From assembly GCF_007713735.2 (NCBI RefSeq), contig NZ_VMNW02000002.1:124001-188000 (forward strand): a stretch of 64,000 nucleotides of DNA, read 5' to 3'. The DNA comes from Amycolatopsis acidicola (GTDB lineage: Bacteria > Actinomycetota > Actinomycetes > Mycobacteriales > Pseudonocardiaceae). Within the stretch, counting starts at the first letter, position 1. Each line of letters starts with the position of its first letter. The notes under the pieces are model-generated. The model saw nothing but the letters and a program-made list of their open reading frames with translations, was not told the DNA's origin and made no database searches. Shown here in pieces: positions 9,970 to 18,580 of the stretch. The translations under genes and the position numbers were made by a program.

Positions 9970-10425
9970 TCATCTGCGGATCCGGTGTTCGGGGAGCTCC
10001 ACGTCGAAGGAGTCCTCCCCGGCCGCGACCTTGCGGATCGTGGCGACGAGGTCCTCCAGCAGCCCGGCCTTGAGCAGCAGGCCGGCGCCGCCCGCGGCGG
10101 CGACGCGGTCGATCACCGAGCGGTCCGCGCCGCCGGTGAACACGAGCACCCTGGCCTCGGCCCACTGTTCGTGCAGCCTGCCGATCGCGTCGATCCCGTC
10201 GCCGTCGGGCAGCCGCCGGTCCAGCAGCACCACGTCCGGCCGGTGCTCCGCGGTCGCGGCCACGGCCTCCTCGACCCCGCGCGCCTGGCCCACCAGCTCG
10301 ATGCCGGGCACCATTTCGAAGGCGGAACCGAGCGCGAGCGCGACTTGGGAATGGTCTTCGACGAGCAACAGCCGGATCGGCTCGGTTTCCCGCCCGGAGG
10401 GTGACGAGGTGGGCACGTGCATCAT
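9970..10425 (-). CDS. Single-domain response regulator (receiver only)
   Basis: 151 residues from ATG at 10425, or 150 from the second ATG at 10422, which has better spacing from GGGAG. It is a receiver domain with the acidic pair in LLVEDHSQ, phospho-acceptor Asp in [13 protein letters not shown], Thr in LVFTGG and a Lys in LLKAG. The sequence resembles NarL-type receivers but ends before any DNA-binding domain, so it probably works by protein contact or as a phosphate sink. It lies directly upstream of the giant hybrid kinase (ATGA overlap with its upstream ATG, 11 bases to the preferred start), which makes the two a likely signalling pair. Confidence 0.9.
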   Translation of the reverse strand: MMHVPTSSPSGRETEPIRLLLVEDHSQVALALGSAFEMVPGIELVGQARGVEEAVAATAEHRPDVVLLDRRLPDGDGIDAIGRLHEQWAEARVLVFTGGADRSVIDRVAAAGGAGLLLKAGLLEDLVATIRKVAAGEDSFDVELPEHRIRR

Positions 10426-10629
10426 CTCCCGGGTTGCCCGATCACTCTTGCGAAAGAGGAGTTTAGGCGTCCGGCCAGTGATTCGGCGAGCCCCGGGCCA
10501 CCGGCTTCACCCGCATGCCCGGACCGGGAATCCCTTTCCCGGCGGCCTTTTCCCGGCGGAATTCGCCGCCTTTTCCCCCGCCGGTGACCGGTTTCCGATT
10601 CACCGGTTCCCGCGCGATTCCGACAATGC

Positions 10630-11124
10630 TCACCGGGGTTCGAGCACGACCACCGGGATCTCCCGGTCCGTCCAGGCCGCGTACTTGGCGAAATCCGCGT
10701 AGAGCGCGACGAGGCGCGGCCAGAGTGCCTCACGCTCGGCACCGGTGGCAACCCTGGCGCGCACCTTCCGGCCACGCTCCTTGCGCAGATGTACCACGGT
10801 GTCAGGGGAAGCGAGCAGGTTCGCGTACCACTGTGGATTCTTCGGGAGCCCGCCCTGCGACGCGACGATCACGAGATCGGCACCGTCCTCCAGGTACAGC
10901 AGCGGGGTGCTGAACACCTTGCCGGACTTGCGGCCGACGTGGTCGAGCAGCAGCGTCGGCACGGGGTTGCGGAAGCCCGCGCCCACGCGCCACTTGTGCC
11001 CGACGCGGCCGCCGGTGAGCCGGAAGACCCGGGTCTGGACCTTGGCCATGTACTTGATCGCCTTGGCGGTGACCGGCGAGTCCAGCCCGCCGGGGCGGTG
11101 CTCCGGCAGCGAAAACCGGCCCAT
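10630..11124 (-). CDS. Deazaflavin (F420)-dependent nitroreductase family protein (Ddn-like)
   Basis: 164 residues, the usual length for the family. The split beta-barrel signature is present: GRVGHKWRVGAGFRNPVPTLLL, then HVGRKSGKVFSTPLLYLEDG, and ASQGGLPKNPQWYANLLASP, the F420-phosphate binding region. The family uses reduced F420 to reduce quinones, nitroaromatics or enones at the membrane or in the cytosol. The start overlaps the TetR stop (TGATG), so it is translationally coupled to the regulator and is its most likely target. F420 use supports an actinobacterial origin. Confidence 0.88.
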   Translation of the reverse strand: MGRFSLPEHRPGGLDSPVTAKAIKYMAKVQTRVFRLTGGRVGHKWRVGAGFRNPVPTLLLDHVGRKSGKVFSTPLLYLEDGADLVIVASQGGLPKNPQWYANLLASPDTVVHLRKERGRKVRARVATGAEREALWPRLVALYADFAKYAAWTDREIPVVVLEPR

Positions 11125-11738
11125 CAGTCGCTCCTTCCTTCGGGCGGCCCGGCGAGGACCGCGGTGACCACGTCGGTGAGCTGGGCGACGACCTGCCGGG
11201 CCGTCCAGGCGGCCCCGGCCCCGGCCATGAGCGCGCGCACCCGGTCGAGGTCGCCGAGCACGCGCAGGGTGAGGCCCATCGCCTGGGTCAGCCGGAAGGC
11301 GATCGTGTCCTCGTCGGGCCGGGGTTCGAGACGGGACATGAGATCGACGAAACGGGCGTTGCGCTCGTAGAAGGTTTCCGAGATCGGCGTGAGCGCCGGG
11401 TCGTTGGTCTCCAGCAGCTGGCCGATGACACGCACCCAGTCCCCGCCGCCGCTTTCGACGAGATCCAGCACCGGCTGGATGAAAGCCAGTGCCAGGGCGC
11501 GCGCGTCCGGCACCTCGACGGCGTCCAGCAACGCGTCGCGCGCCTCGGTGATCTGGTCGCGGCGGCCGCGCACGACCGCGTCGACCAGCGCCGCCTTCGA
11601 GCCGAAGTGGTAGTGCACGGCGGCGACGTTCGTGCCGGCCTCCTGCATGACCGCGCGCAGCGAGACCGCGGCGACCCCGCGCGCGGCGAACAGGCGCTCG
11701 GCAGCACGCACGAGCCGTTCCTCCGTACCGACGGTCAT
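11124..11738 (-). CDS. TetR-family transcriptional regulator
   Basis: 204 residues from ATG at 11738. The N-terminal helix-turn-helix is standard: RLVRAAERLFAARGVAAVSLRAVM, then EAGTNVAAVHYHFGSKAALV (about residues 28-47). The C-terminal ligand domain includes a FIQPVLDLVESGGGDWVRV stretch, as in several TetR members with a tetracyclin_repressor_C-like domain. It is co-transcribed with the Ddn-like enzyme and has a 23-base palindrome just 13 bases upstream of its start, so autorepression with induction by an electrophilic or quinone-like ligand is a reasonable inference. Confidence 0.92.
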   Translation of the reverse strand: MTVGTEERLVRAAERLFAARGVAAVSLRAVMQEAGTNVAAVHYHFGSKAALVDAVVRGRRDQITEARDALLDAVEVPDARALALAFIQPVLDLVESGGGDWVRVIGQLLETNDPALTPISETFYERNARFVDLMSRLEPRPDEDTIAFRLTQAMGLTLRVLGDLDRVRALMAGAGAAWTARQVVAQLTDVVTAVLAGPPEGRSD

Positions 11739-11750
11739 GCCGGAGAGACT

Positions 11751-11773
11751 ATCATGTGATTCAATCAAGTGAT
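11751..11773. promoter_or_regulatory. Palindromic operator of the TetR/Ddn-like operon
   Basis: A 23-base interrupted palindrome centred on C at 11762. The left arm is ATCA-N2-TGATT and the right arm AATCA-N2-TGAT; 9 of 11 arm positions are complementary. Its size and place, 13 bases before the regulator start, fit a TetR dimer or double-dimer site overlapping the promoter. Confidence 0.7.
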
Positions 11774-11854
11774 GGGTGTTCGGGGTCGGGGTCCACAAAG
11801 GACGGTCACGACGTGGCGGACCGCCCGGCGATCGCCAGCGGCGGCGGACGGCGG

Positions 11855-12676
11855 CTACGCGGCCCAGTGACGCGCCGGGGCTAACCGGACGGTGACCCGG
11901 AGCCCACCCTGGACTCCGGGCTCGGCGCGCACGGAACCGCCGTGCGCCAGCGCTATCGACCGCACGATCGCCAGCCCCAGCCCGGCCCCGTCGCCGTGGC
12001 TGGTGCGGTCGGGGCACGCCCGCCGGAACGGCTCGAACAGCCCCGCCACGGCGTCGGCCACGACCACCGGGCCCGTGTTCTCCACGACCACCTCGCGCCC
12101 GACCCGGACGCGCACCACACCACCGTCCACGTTGTACTGGATCGCGTTCCGCACCAGCTCGACAAGGAGCCGCTCGACCAGGAACCCCTCCCCCGCAACG
12201 GTTTTCGGCGATAACTCGCGCGACAGCGTGACCCCGCGCGCGGCCGCTGACGGAGCCAGCTCGCCGAGCACCCGGCCCGCCACCTCGTCGAGCCGGACGG
12301 GCTCCCGCTCCGCCGGGCCCTCGTCCGCCCGCGCCAGCATGAGCAGGCCCTCGACGACGCGTTCGATGCGCTCGTTGGCCGCCAGCAGCTGCCCGCCAAG
12401 GCGGTGGATCTCGGTGCCAGGGCCCGCTTCCGCCATCGCGACGTCGACCAGGGTGCGCTGCACCGAGACCGGCGTGCGCAGCTCGTGCGAAGCGTTCGCG
12501 GCGAACCGCCGCTGGCTTTCCCGGCTCGACGGCCGCCGCCCCGCCTTGGCCAGGCCACACCGGAGCGCCGCGATTCCGCCCAGCACCACGGAAACCCCGG
12601 CCGTCAGCGCGACGGCCCGCCGCCACCGACGCTCCACAGTGGACCGCGCCCCTTCCCTGTCCCGCACGGCGACCAC
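11855..12676 (-). CDS. Sensor histidine kinase, short, without HAMP domain
   Basis: 273 residues from GTG at 12676, chosen because GGAGGG stands 4 bases before it; the frame stays open to 12850. One membrane segment (VALTAGVSVVLGGIAALRC, about residues 22-40) is followed within about 20 residues by the HisKA motif ASHELRTPV. The HATPase domain has RNAIQYN (N box) and GDGAGLGLAIVRSIA (G box). There is no first membrane helix, sensor domain or HAMP linker, and no response regulator gene is adjacent. It may be a deletion remnant of an OmpR-partner kinase or a minimal orphan kinase. Confidence 0.8.
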   Translation of the reverse strand: MVAVRDREGARSTVERRWRRAVALTAGVSVVLGGIAALRCGLAKAGRRPSSRESQRRFAANASHELRTPVSVQRTLVDVAMAEAGPGTEIHRLGGQLLAANERIERVVEGLLMLARADEGPAEREPVRLDEVAGRVLGELAPSAAARGVTLSRELSPKTVAGEGFLVERLLVELVRNAIQYNVDGGVVRVRVGREVVVENTGPVVVADAVAGLFEPFRRACPDRTSHGDGAGLGLAIVRSIALAHGGSVRAEPGVQGGLRVTVRLAPARHWAA

Positions 12677-13169
12677 CGATCCCTCCGGCCTGGTACATCC
12701 GGAGACACCAGCGTGCGCCGGCACGCGTAAGACGGGGATAAGGGGGTTGGCGAGCGGCCCCAGGCGCGGGGCATAGGGGGAGTCCGCACCGGGAAGCGGG
12801 ACCGCTCGCCGGCCCGGCACTTCGAGGGGGAGTAAGCGCCGGGCAAGCACCTCCGGCTCAGCGTACCTCTTTTTCCGTCAGCCAACGCCGTTTTTGCCGA
12901 CACGATTCGGCAGGGGACAGCCGGAGAAGCCCCGGCCACGGTGGGTTTTTCCCGCACGTGCGGATGACCGTGCAGATGCGCAACCACCGCGGCCCGTCGC
13001 GTCAGAAAGCGCTTTCTCCGTTCGGGGGCACGAGCGGGTCGGCGACTCCGAGCCCTCGATGTCGAAGGGGAACAACCGTGTCACCTGAACTCCGTCCCCT
13101 TTGACCGGTTCGAGCGGCCAGGCCGAGCGCCCGAGGTCCCGTCCTCGCGTCCGGGGCCCAGCGAGAAGT
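12677..13169. other. Region without a supported gene between the orphan kinase and the LysR gene
   Basis: No reading frame here has a recognisable protein pattern. The stretch contains a perfect 12-base palindrome CCGCACGTGCGG (12952-12963), a TGCCGA/TCGGCA inverted repeat near 12895-12912, and a TCCAC-A-GTGGA palindrome at 12633-12643 just inside the kinase gene. It may hold the kinase promoter and the end of the LysR transcript. Confidence 0.5.
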
Positions 13170-14069
13170 TCAGCGTCGCACCGGGGTCGGCAGAGCCTGT
13201 TCGGCGATCTCCAGCACCGTGGCGAGCGCGGCCGAGGGGTTGTCCGCGCGCCACGCCAGCGCCGCCTCAAGCCGGATCTCGGGCCCGGCCAGCGGCCGGT
13301 ACACGAGACCGGTCTGCTGGATGTGCTGGCAGGACGTCAAAGTGAGCGTCACCCCGACGCCCGCGGCCACCAGCGCGAGGATTGTGTACGAGTCCGGCGC
13401 CTCCTGCACCATGCGCGGGCTGAACCCCGCCGCCGCGCAGACGCGCGTGGTCGCGTCGCGCACCGTGGACCCGGCGTTGGCGGGGAAGCTCACGAACGGC
13501 TCGTCCGCGAGGTCCTCCACCGCGATCGCCTCGCGCCGGGCCAACGGGTGGTCCGACGGCACGGCGCAGAGCATCTCCTCCTCGTAGATCACCCGGGTCT
13601 CCACGCCGGGCCGGTTCGCCGGCAGCCGTACGAAACCGAGGTCGAGCGAACCGTCCGCGACCCGGTCGAGCGCCACGTTCGCGTAGGTTTGCCCGCGCAG
13701 CACCAGTTCCAGCCCCGGATGCGCCGCACGCACCGCGCGCGTCAGCAGCGGCAGGCTCTCGTTGCTCGACGCCCCGGCGAACCCGACGCTCACCCGCCCG
13801 TACTCGCCGCGCCCCGCCGCCCGCACCGCGCGCGTCGCGACGTCAAGGTCCTCCAGCACGCGCTGCACCGGTTCGACGAACGCCTCCCCCGCGCTGGTCA
13901 GCCGGACCGACCGGGTGTTGCGCTCGAACAGCTGCACCCCGAGTTCCTTCTCCAGCTGGCGGATCTGCTGCGACAGCGGCGGCTGGGCCATCTGCAGCCG
14001 CTTCGCCGCGCGGCCGAAGTGCAGCTCATCGGCCACCGCGAGGAACGACGTCAGGTACCGCAGCTCCAT
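13170..14069 (-). CDS. LysR-family transcriptional regulator
   Basis: 299 residues, normal for the family. The N-terminal winged helix is ELRYLTSFLAVADELHFGRAAKRL followed by AQPPLSQQIRQLEKELGVQLFER. The effector domain follows from about residue 90 (VSVGFAGASSNESLPLL, GLELVLRG, SLDLGFVRLP). The N-terminal sequence is close to the CatR/BenM/CatM branch, which often senses aromatic-pathway intermediates. It is divergent from a CoA-transferase operon at 14176, the classical arrangement for a LysR activator of its neighbour. Confidence 0.92.
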   Translation of the reverse strand: MELRYLTSFLAVADELHFGRAAKRLQMAQPPLSQQIRQLEKELGVQLFERNTRSVRLTSAGEAFVEPVQRVLEDLDVATRAVRAAGRGEYGRVSVGFAGASSNESLPLLTRAVRAAHPGLELVLRGQTYANVALDRVADGSLDLGFVRLPANRPGVETRVIYEEEMLCAVPSDHPLARREAIAVEDLADEPFVSFPANAGSTVRDATTRVCAAAGFSPRMVQEAPDSYTILALVAAGVGVTLTLTSCQHIQQTGLVYRPLAGPEIRLEAALAWRADNPSAALATVLEIAEQALPTPVRR

Positions 14070-14123
14070 TGATTTCGCCTCCGTCTTGATCTAACCCGGA
14101 TCTAGTATTGGACAGTAATCAAT
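14068..14123. promoter_or_regulatory. Divergent LysR/CoA-transferase control region
   Basis: In the 106-base gap, ATTGATT (14068-14074) and AATCAAT (14117-14123) form a spaced inverted repeat. Two direct GATCTA copies (14088-14093 and 14099-14104) lie between them, and a T-N11-A pattern typical of LysR boxes can be drawn through the GATCTA region. The exact site is uncertain. Confidence 0.4.
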
Positions 14124-14175
14124 GCTTTTGCCACGGTGAAGGGGGACCCGAGCCCGCGAAGGAGGAGTCACGGCG

Positions 14176-15096
14176 ATGCGGCCGGACAAGACGATGACCC
14201 TGCGGGAGGCCGTCGCCTCCTTCGTCCGGGACGGCGACACCGTCTCACTGGAGGGGTTCACCCACCTCATCCCGACCGCGGCCGGGCACGAGATCATCCG
14301 GCAGGGCAAGCGGAATCTCACCGTCGCGCGGATGACGGCGGACATCGTGGTGGACCAGATGCTCGCCGGCGGCTGCGTGACGAAGCTGATCTCCTCGTTC
14401 GTCGGCAACTCCTCGGCGGGCTCGCTCGGCGAGCTGCGCCGCCGGATCGAGCACGACGACCCCGAGCCGCTGGAGTTCGAGGAGTACAGCCACCACGGGA
14501 TGATCTGCCGCTACCTCGCCGGCGCGCAGCGGCTGCCGTTCTTCCCGCTGCGCTCCTACGCGGGCAGCGACGTGCCCAAGGTCAACCCGGACATCCGCAA
14601 GGTCCGCTCGCCCTACTCCGACGAGCAGATCTACGTCGTGCCGCCGCTCAACCCGGACGTGACGATCATCCAGGCGCAACGCGCGGACCGGGCGGGCAAC
14701 ACGCAGATCTGGGGTCTCACCGGTGTGCAGGCCGAAGCCGTCTTCGCCGCGGACAAGGCCGTGGTGGTCGTCGAGGAGATCGTCGACGACGAGGTGGTGC
14801 GCTCGGATCCGAACCGGACGGTCGTGCCTGCGCACGCGGTGGACGCCGTCGTGGAATGCCCTCGCGGCGCGCATCCGTCCTTCGCGCAGGGCTACTACGA
14901 CCGGGACGGCGCGTTCTACCGCTCCTGGTCGCACATCAGCAAGGATCCCGCGCGGCTGCGCGCGTGGCTGGACGAGTGGATCTTCGGCACCGCCGATCAC
15001 GCCGAGTACGTGGCCAAGCTCGGCGACGAGTTCTGGGCGGGACTCGCCGTCGGCGAAGCACTGAGCCTGCCCGTCAACTACGGGAGGCGGCTGTGA
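14176..15096 (+). CDS. CoA-transferase alpha subunit (glutaconate/3-oxoadipate type)
   Basis: 306 residues with GAAGGAGGAG as ribosome binding site. Family marks of the class I CoA-transferase alpha chain are DGDTVSLEGFTHLIPTAAGHEII at the N-terminus (GFTH in place of the commoner GFG), MLAGGCVTKLISSFVGN, and VPPLNPDVTIIQAQRADRAGNTQIWG. These proteins act as AB dimers of dimers that move CoA between acids. GctA, CatI/PcaI and the steroid-ring hydrolase subunit IpdA share this fold and length. Its stop overlaps the beta-subunit start (GTGA). Confidence 0.88.
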   Translation: MRPDKTMTLREAVASFVRDGDTVSLEGFTHLIPTAAGHEIIRQGKRNLTVARMTADIVVDQMLAGGCVTKLISSFVGNSSAGSLGELRRRIEHDDPEPLEFEEYSHHGMICRYLAGAQRLPFFPLRSYAGSDVPKVNPDIRKVRSPYSDEQIYVVPPLNPDVTIIQAQRADRAGNTQIWGLTGVQAEAVFAADKAVVVVEEIVDDEVVRSDPNRTVVPAHAVDAVVECPRGAHPSFAQGYYDRDGAFYRSWSHISKDPARLRAWLDEWIFGTADHAEYVAKLGDEFWAGLAVGEALSLPVNYGRRL

Positions 15097-15848
15097 TCAC
15101 GTCGTCCGAGCGGCTTTCAGTCGTGGCTTCGCGGGAGCTGGCCGCGCGGCGCACGGTGTTCGCCGGGATCGGCCTGCCCACGCTCGCCGCGGCGCTGGCC
15201 CAGCTCACCGTGGCGCCGGAGCTGGAGATCGTCTACGAATCCGGCGTCTGCGGCGCGCATCCCTCGCACCTGCCCGAGACCATCGCGGACGCCGTGCTGA
15301 TCACCGGCGCCGAGGCCGTGCTGTCGATGCCCGCGCTGTTCGGCTACGTGCTGCAGGGCGGGCACATCGACGTCGGGTTCCTCGGCGCCGCGCAGATCGA
15401 CCGGTGGGGCAACCTGAACTCGTCGGTGATCGGCGACTGGCATGCGCCGAAGGTGCGGCTGCCGGGGTCCGGGGGCGCGATGGAGGTGATGGCGGGTTCG
15501 CGGGAGGTGTTCGTGGTGATGCGCCGCCACGACCCCCGGTCCTTTGTGGACGAACTGGACTTCTGCACCTCCCCCGGCCCGGACCGGGCGCTGGCCGACG
15601 GGATCCGCCCGCGCGGCGCCGGGGTCACCAAGGTGATCACCGAGCTGGGCATCCTGTCCCGCGGCGGGCCGGGCGAGGAACTCCGGCTGGAGGCCGTGTA
15701 TCCGGGCGTGACCGTGGACCAGGTCCGCGAGAACACCGGCTGGGAGCTCGGCGTGGCGGCCGAAGTGACCGAGATCGACCCGCCCACCGACGCGGAACTG
15801 CGGCTGCTGCGTGAGGATGTCGACCGTGACCGCGTGTACCTGCGCTGA
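15093..15848 (+). CDS. CoA-transferase beta subunit (glutaconate/3-oxoadipate type)
   Basis: 251 residues from GTG at 15093, with GGGAGGCGG upstream. The chain carries the active-site glutamate segment IVYESGVCGAHP (about residues 44-55), the position used for the CoA thioester intermediate in class I CoA-transferases, and GGHIDVGFLGAAQIDRWGNLN. It pairs with the preceding alpha subunit. Presence of the glutamate argues for true transferase activity. Together with the downstream enzymes it could activate a dicarboxylic or oxo-acid for beta-oxidation, as the DcaIJ proteins do for adipate; the substrate is inferred. Confidence 0.87.
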   Translation: MITSSERLSVVASRELAARRTVFAGIGLPTLAAALAQLTVAPELEIVYESGVCGAHPSHLPETIADAVLITGAEAVLSMPALFGYVLQGGHIDVGFLGAAQIDRWGNLNSSVIGDWHAPKVRLPGSGGAMEVMAGSREVFVVMRRHDPRSFVDELDFCTSPGPDRALADGIRPRGAGVTKVITELGILSRGGPGEELRLEAVYPGVTVDQVRENTGWELGVAAEVTEIDPPTDAELRLLREDVDRDRVYLR

Positions 15849-15866
15849 GGAAAGAGAGGAACGGCA

Positions 15867-17330
15867 ATGCGAATGAGGATGATCGGCACCGGGGTGATGG
15901 GCCGCGGGATCGCGCAGTGGGCCGCCACCGCCGGGCACACCGTGGAGCTCGCCGACGCGCGCCAGGAGTCGGTGGGCGAAGCGGTGGAGTTCATCCGCTC
16001 GATGCTCGACCGCGCGGTGCAGAAGGGCCGGACCACCGCCGAGGACGCCGCGGCGATCTCCGGCAGGCTGGTGCCCCTCGACTCGCCCGGACAGCCGGGT
16101 GACGTGGACCTCGTGATCGAGGCCGTGCGCGAGGATCTGGGCACGAAGGCGGAGCTGTTCGCGGAGCTGGAGAAGGCGCTGCCGGAGCGGACCGTGTTCG
16201 CCAGCAACACTTCCTCGCTGCCGATCACGCGGATCGCGGCGACCCTGCGTGATCCGTCCCGGCTGGTCGGCCTGCACTTCTTCAACCCGGCCCCGCTGAT
16301 GAAGATCGTCGAGGTGATCCCGGGGACCTTCACCCGCCCGGAGATCGTCGAGCAGGTCAGCGGGCTCGTGCGCGACACCGGCCACGAAGCGGTCGTCGTG
16401 TCCGACACCCCAGGGTTCCTGATCAACCACGCCGGGCGCGGCCTGGTCACCGAAGCGCTGGCGCTACTGGAAGAAGGCGCCGCGGAGCCGGTGGTGATCG
16501 ACCGGATCGCACGCGACGTGCTGGGGCTGAAGATGGGCCCGTTCGAGCTGATGGACCTCACCGGACTCGACGTCACGGCGACCGTGATCGAGTCCATCTG
16601 GGAGGGTTTCCGGTACGCCGACCGGCTGCGTGCCTCGTACCTGACGCCGAACCGGGTCGCGGCCGGGCTGCACGGCCGCAAGACCGGGCGCGGCTGGTAC
16701 GACCACAACGCCGAAACCCCGCCGGAGCAAGCGATCTCCGGCGACGCGAGCCGTCCGGTGTGGTCGCCGGACGCCGCGGTACGGGAAGCGCTGGCGGGCG
16801 CGACGATCGCGGAAGGCGGAATCGTGCTGGTGCCCACGTGGGGCACGACGGTCGCTTCCGCCATCGCGGCGGGCGGTCTGCCGCCCGAGCGGACGTTCGG
16901 CGTGGATCCGCTGTCGCTGCCCACCGGCAGGCGTGTCCTGGCCGTCACCCCGGCGTCGGACGTCACGGCCGCCCGCGATGCGGCCGCCGTGCTTTCGTTG
17001 GGGGACAAGAAGGTTTCCGTGGTCCGTGATGTGGCGGGCGGTGTCGCTCAGCGGCTCGTCGCGTCCATCGTGGGCGTCGCGGCCGCCATCGCCGAGCACG
17101 GCATCGCCTCCCCGGGCGACATCGACCTCGGCGTCACGCGCGGGCTCGGGTATCCCGTCGGGCCGCTCGCGTGGGGTGACCGCCTCGGCGCTTCGCGGGT
17201 GCTGGCGCTCCAGACCGCGTTGCACGAAACGACCGGGGATCCGCGCTACCGCCCCACCCGCTGGATCACCGAACGCGCCCAGCTGGGCCTGCCGCTCACC
17301 GCCGCCGGCCTCTCCCCCGCGGACCTGTAG
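15867..17330 (+). CDS. 3-Hydroxyacyl-CoA dehydrogenase (PaaH/DcaH-like)
   Basis: 487 residues from ATG at 15867 with AAAGAGAGGAAC upstream. The N-terminal NAD domain begins MIGTGVMGRGIAQ (Gly-rich loop) and contains the catalytic segment FASNTSSLPITRIA and GLHFFNPAPLMKIVEVIPG, whose His is the catalytic base. A first C-terminal helical domain follows (about 185-280, ending GRKTGRGWYDHN) and a second, related domain near residues 380-470 (DIDLGVTRGLGYPVGPLAWGD). This two-domain length fits PaaH/PaaC-type enzymes of phenylacetate and adipate breakdown. It oxidises 3-hydroxyacyl-CoA to 3-oxoacyl-CoA with NAD. Confidence 0.92.
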   Translation: MRMRMIGTGVMGRGIAQWAATAGHTVELADARQESVGEAVEFIRSMLDRAVQKGRTTAEDAAAISGRLVPLDSPGQPGDVDLVIEAVREDLGTKAELFAELEKALPERTVFASNTSSLPITRIAATLRDPSRLVGLHFFNPAPLMKIVEVIPGTFTRPEIVEQVSGLVRDTGHEAVVVSDTPGFLINHAGRGLVTEALALLEEGAAEPVVIDRIARDVLGLKMGPFELMDLTGLDVTATVIESIWEGFRYADRLRASYLTPNRVAAGLHGRKTGRGWYDHNAETPPEQAISGDASRPVWSPDAAVREALAGATIAEGGIVLVPTWGTTVASAIAAGGLPPERTFGVDPLSLPTGRRVLAVTPASDVTAARDAAAVLSLGDKKVSVVRDVAGGVAQRLVASIVGVAAAIAEHGIASPGDIDLGVTRGLGYPVGPLAWGDRLGASRVLALQTALHETTGDPRYRPTRWITERAQLGLPLTAAGLSPADL

Positions 17331-17343
17331 AAGGAGTTTTCCC

Positions 17344-18504
17344 ATGTTGGCTAGGGATTTCGGGCTCACCGAGACGCAGCTCGACTTCCGGCGGATGGCC
17401 GCCGAGTTCGTCGACGCCGAGATCGTGCCCCACACGCGCGACTGGGACCGGGCGGAGTCGGTCGACCTCGGCATCGTGCGCAGGCTCGGGGAGCTCGGGT
17501 TCCTGGGCCTGATGCTGCCTGAGCCCTACGGCGGCGTCGACGCGGACATGCTGTCGTACATCCTGGTGACCGAGGAGCTGGGACGCGGCGATTCGGCGGT
17601 GCGCGGGATCGTCTCGGTGTCGCTGGGGCTGGTGAGCAAGACGATCGCGGCGTACGGCACCGAAGAGCAGAAGCGGGAGTGGCTGCCGCGGCTGGTGAGC
17701 GGTGAGGCGCTCGGGTGCTTCGGGCTGACCGAGCCGGGCACCGGGTCCGACGCGGGATCCCTGACCACCCGGGCGAAACGGGACGGCGGGGACTGGATCC
17801 TCAACGGCAGCAAGATGTTCATCACGAACGGTACCTGGGCGAAGGTGGCGCTGACATTCGCACGGACCGACGAGAAGGGCATCACGGCGTTCCTCGTGCC
17901 CACGGATTCGCCGGGGTTCGAGGCGACGGAGATCAAGGGAAAGCTGGGCCTGCGCGGGCAGGCGACGGCCGAGCTGAGCTTCGACGGCGTGCGGGTGCCC
18001 GATTCCGCGCGGCTCGGCGAAGTCGGGCGCGGACTCGGGATCGCGCTGGGCGCGTTGTCACGCGGGCGGATCTCGGTCGCCGCGGGTTCGGTGGGCGTCG
18101 CGCAGGCGGCACTCGACGCGGCCACCCGGTACGCCAAGGAGCGCGAGCAGTTCGGCAAGCCCATCGCGTCGTTCCAGCTGGTGCAGGAGCTGCTGGCGGA
18201 CGCGGCCGTGGACGTGCAGAGCGCCCGGCTGATGACCCACCACGTGGCGCGGATGGCGGACGCCGGCGTGACGCCGAAGGAGTACGCGACGGACGCGTCG
18301 GCCGCGAAGTACCTGGCCAGCGAGACAGCGGTGCGCGTGACGAACAACTGCCTGCAGGTGTTCGGGGGCTACGGGTTCATCGACGAGTACCCGGTCGGCA
18401 AGTACGTGCGCGACGCCCGCGTGCTGACGCTGTACGAGGGCACGAGCCAGGTGCAGAAGTTGATCATCGGGCGGGATCTGACCGGGGCCGACGCGCTGAC
18501 CTGA
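17344..18504 (+). CDS. Acyl-CoA dehydrogenase
   Basis: 386 residues from ATG at 17344 (GAAGGAG upstream), a full-length enzyme. Visible marks: LGLMLPEPYGGVDADM, CFGLTEPGTGSDAGSL for the FAD pocket, KMFITNGTWA, the helical domain with REQFGKPIASFQLVQ, and the catalytic-base region QVFGGYGFIDEYPVGKYVRDARVLTLYEGTSQ with Glu in YEGTS, the position used by short/medium-chain dehydrogenases. It sits between the hydroxyacyl-CoA dehydrogenase and the thiolase, so it probably introduces the double bond in the same pathway. Confidence 0.93.
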   Translation: MLARDFGLTETQLDFRRMAAEFVDAEIVPHTRDWDRAESVDLGIVRRLGELGFLGLMLPEPYGGVDADMLSYILVTEELGRGDSAVRGIVSVSLGLVSKTIAAYGTEEQKREWLPRLVSGEALGCFGLTEPGTGSDAGSLTTRAKRDGGDWILNGSKMFITNGTWAKVALTFARTDEKGITAFLVPTDSPGFEATEIKGKLGLRGQATAELSFDGVRVPDSARLGEVGRGLGIALGALSRGRISVAAGSVGVAQAALDAATRYAKEREQFGKPIASFQLVQELLADAAVDVQSARLMTHHVARMADAGVTPKEYATDASAAKYLASETAVRVTNNCLQVFGGYGFIDEYPVGKYVRDARVLTLYEGTSQVQKLIIGRDLTGADALT

Positions 18505-18518
18505 CCCGGATCGACTGG

Positions 18519-18533
18519 GTTGGCAAATCCAAC
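18519..18533. promoter_or_regulatory. Inverted repeat ahead of the thiolase gene
   Basis: GTTGG-CAAAT-CCAAC is a perfect inverted repeat with 5-base arms, in the 76-base gap between the dehydrogenase stop and the thiolase start. A second small palindrome, TACC-CGTA-GGTA, follows about 12 bases later. They may mark an internal promoter/operator. Confidence 0.4.
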
Positions 18534-18580
18534 TCACGAGCGTATACCCGTAGGTAACCACTCTTTTCGAGGAGGAAGCC

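Noticed and set aside
10445..10458. CTCTT-GCGA-AAGAG hairpin upstream of the response regulator
   Set aside because: Short stem and no second copy; it may belong to the promoter but cannot be supported.
5804..10702. A very long + strand open frame antisense to the giant kinase
   Set aside because: It is a shadow of the repetitive, GC-rich kinase gene: low-complexity R/H/L/Q-rich translation, no motif, and the opposite strand has a full domain set.
12952..12963. CCGCACGTGCGG palindrome next to a T run
   Set aside because: The T run is on the wrong side for a terminator on either strand, and no partner site was seen; kept only as part of the region description.
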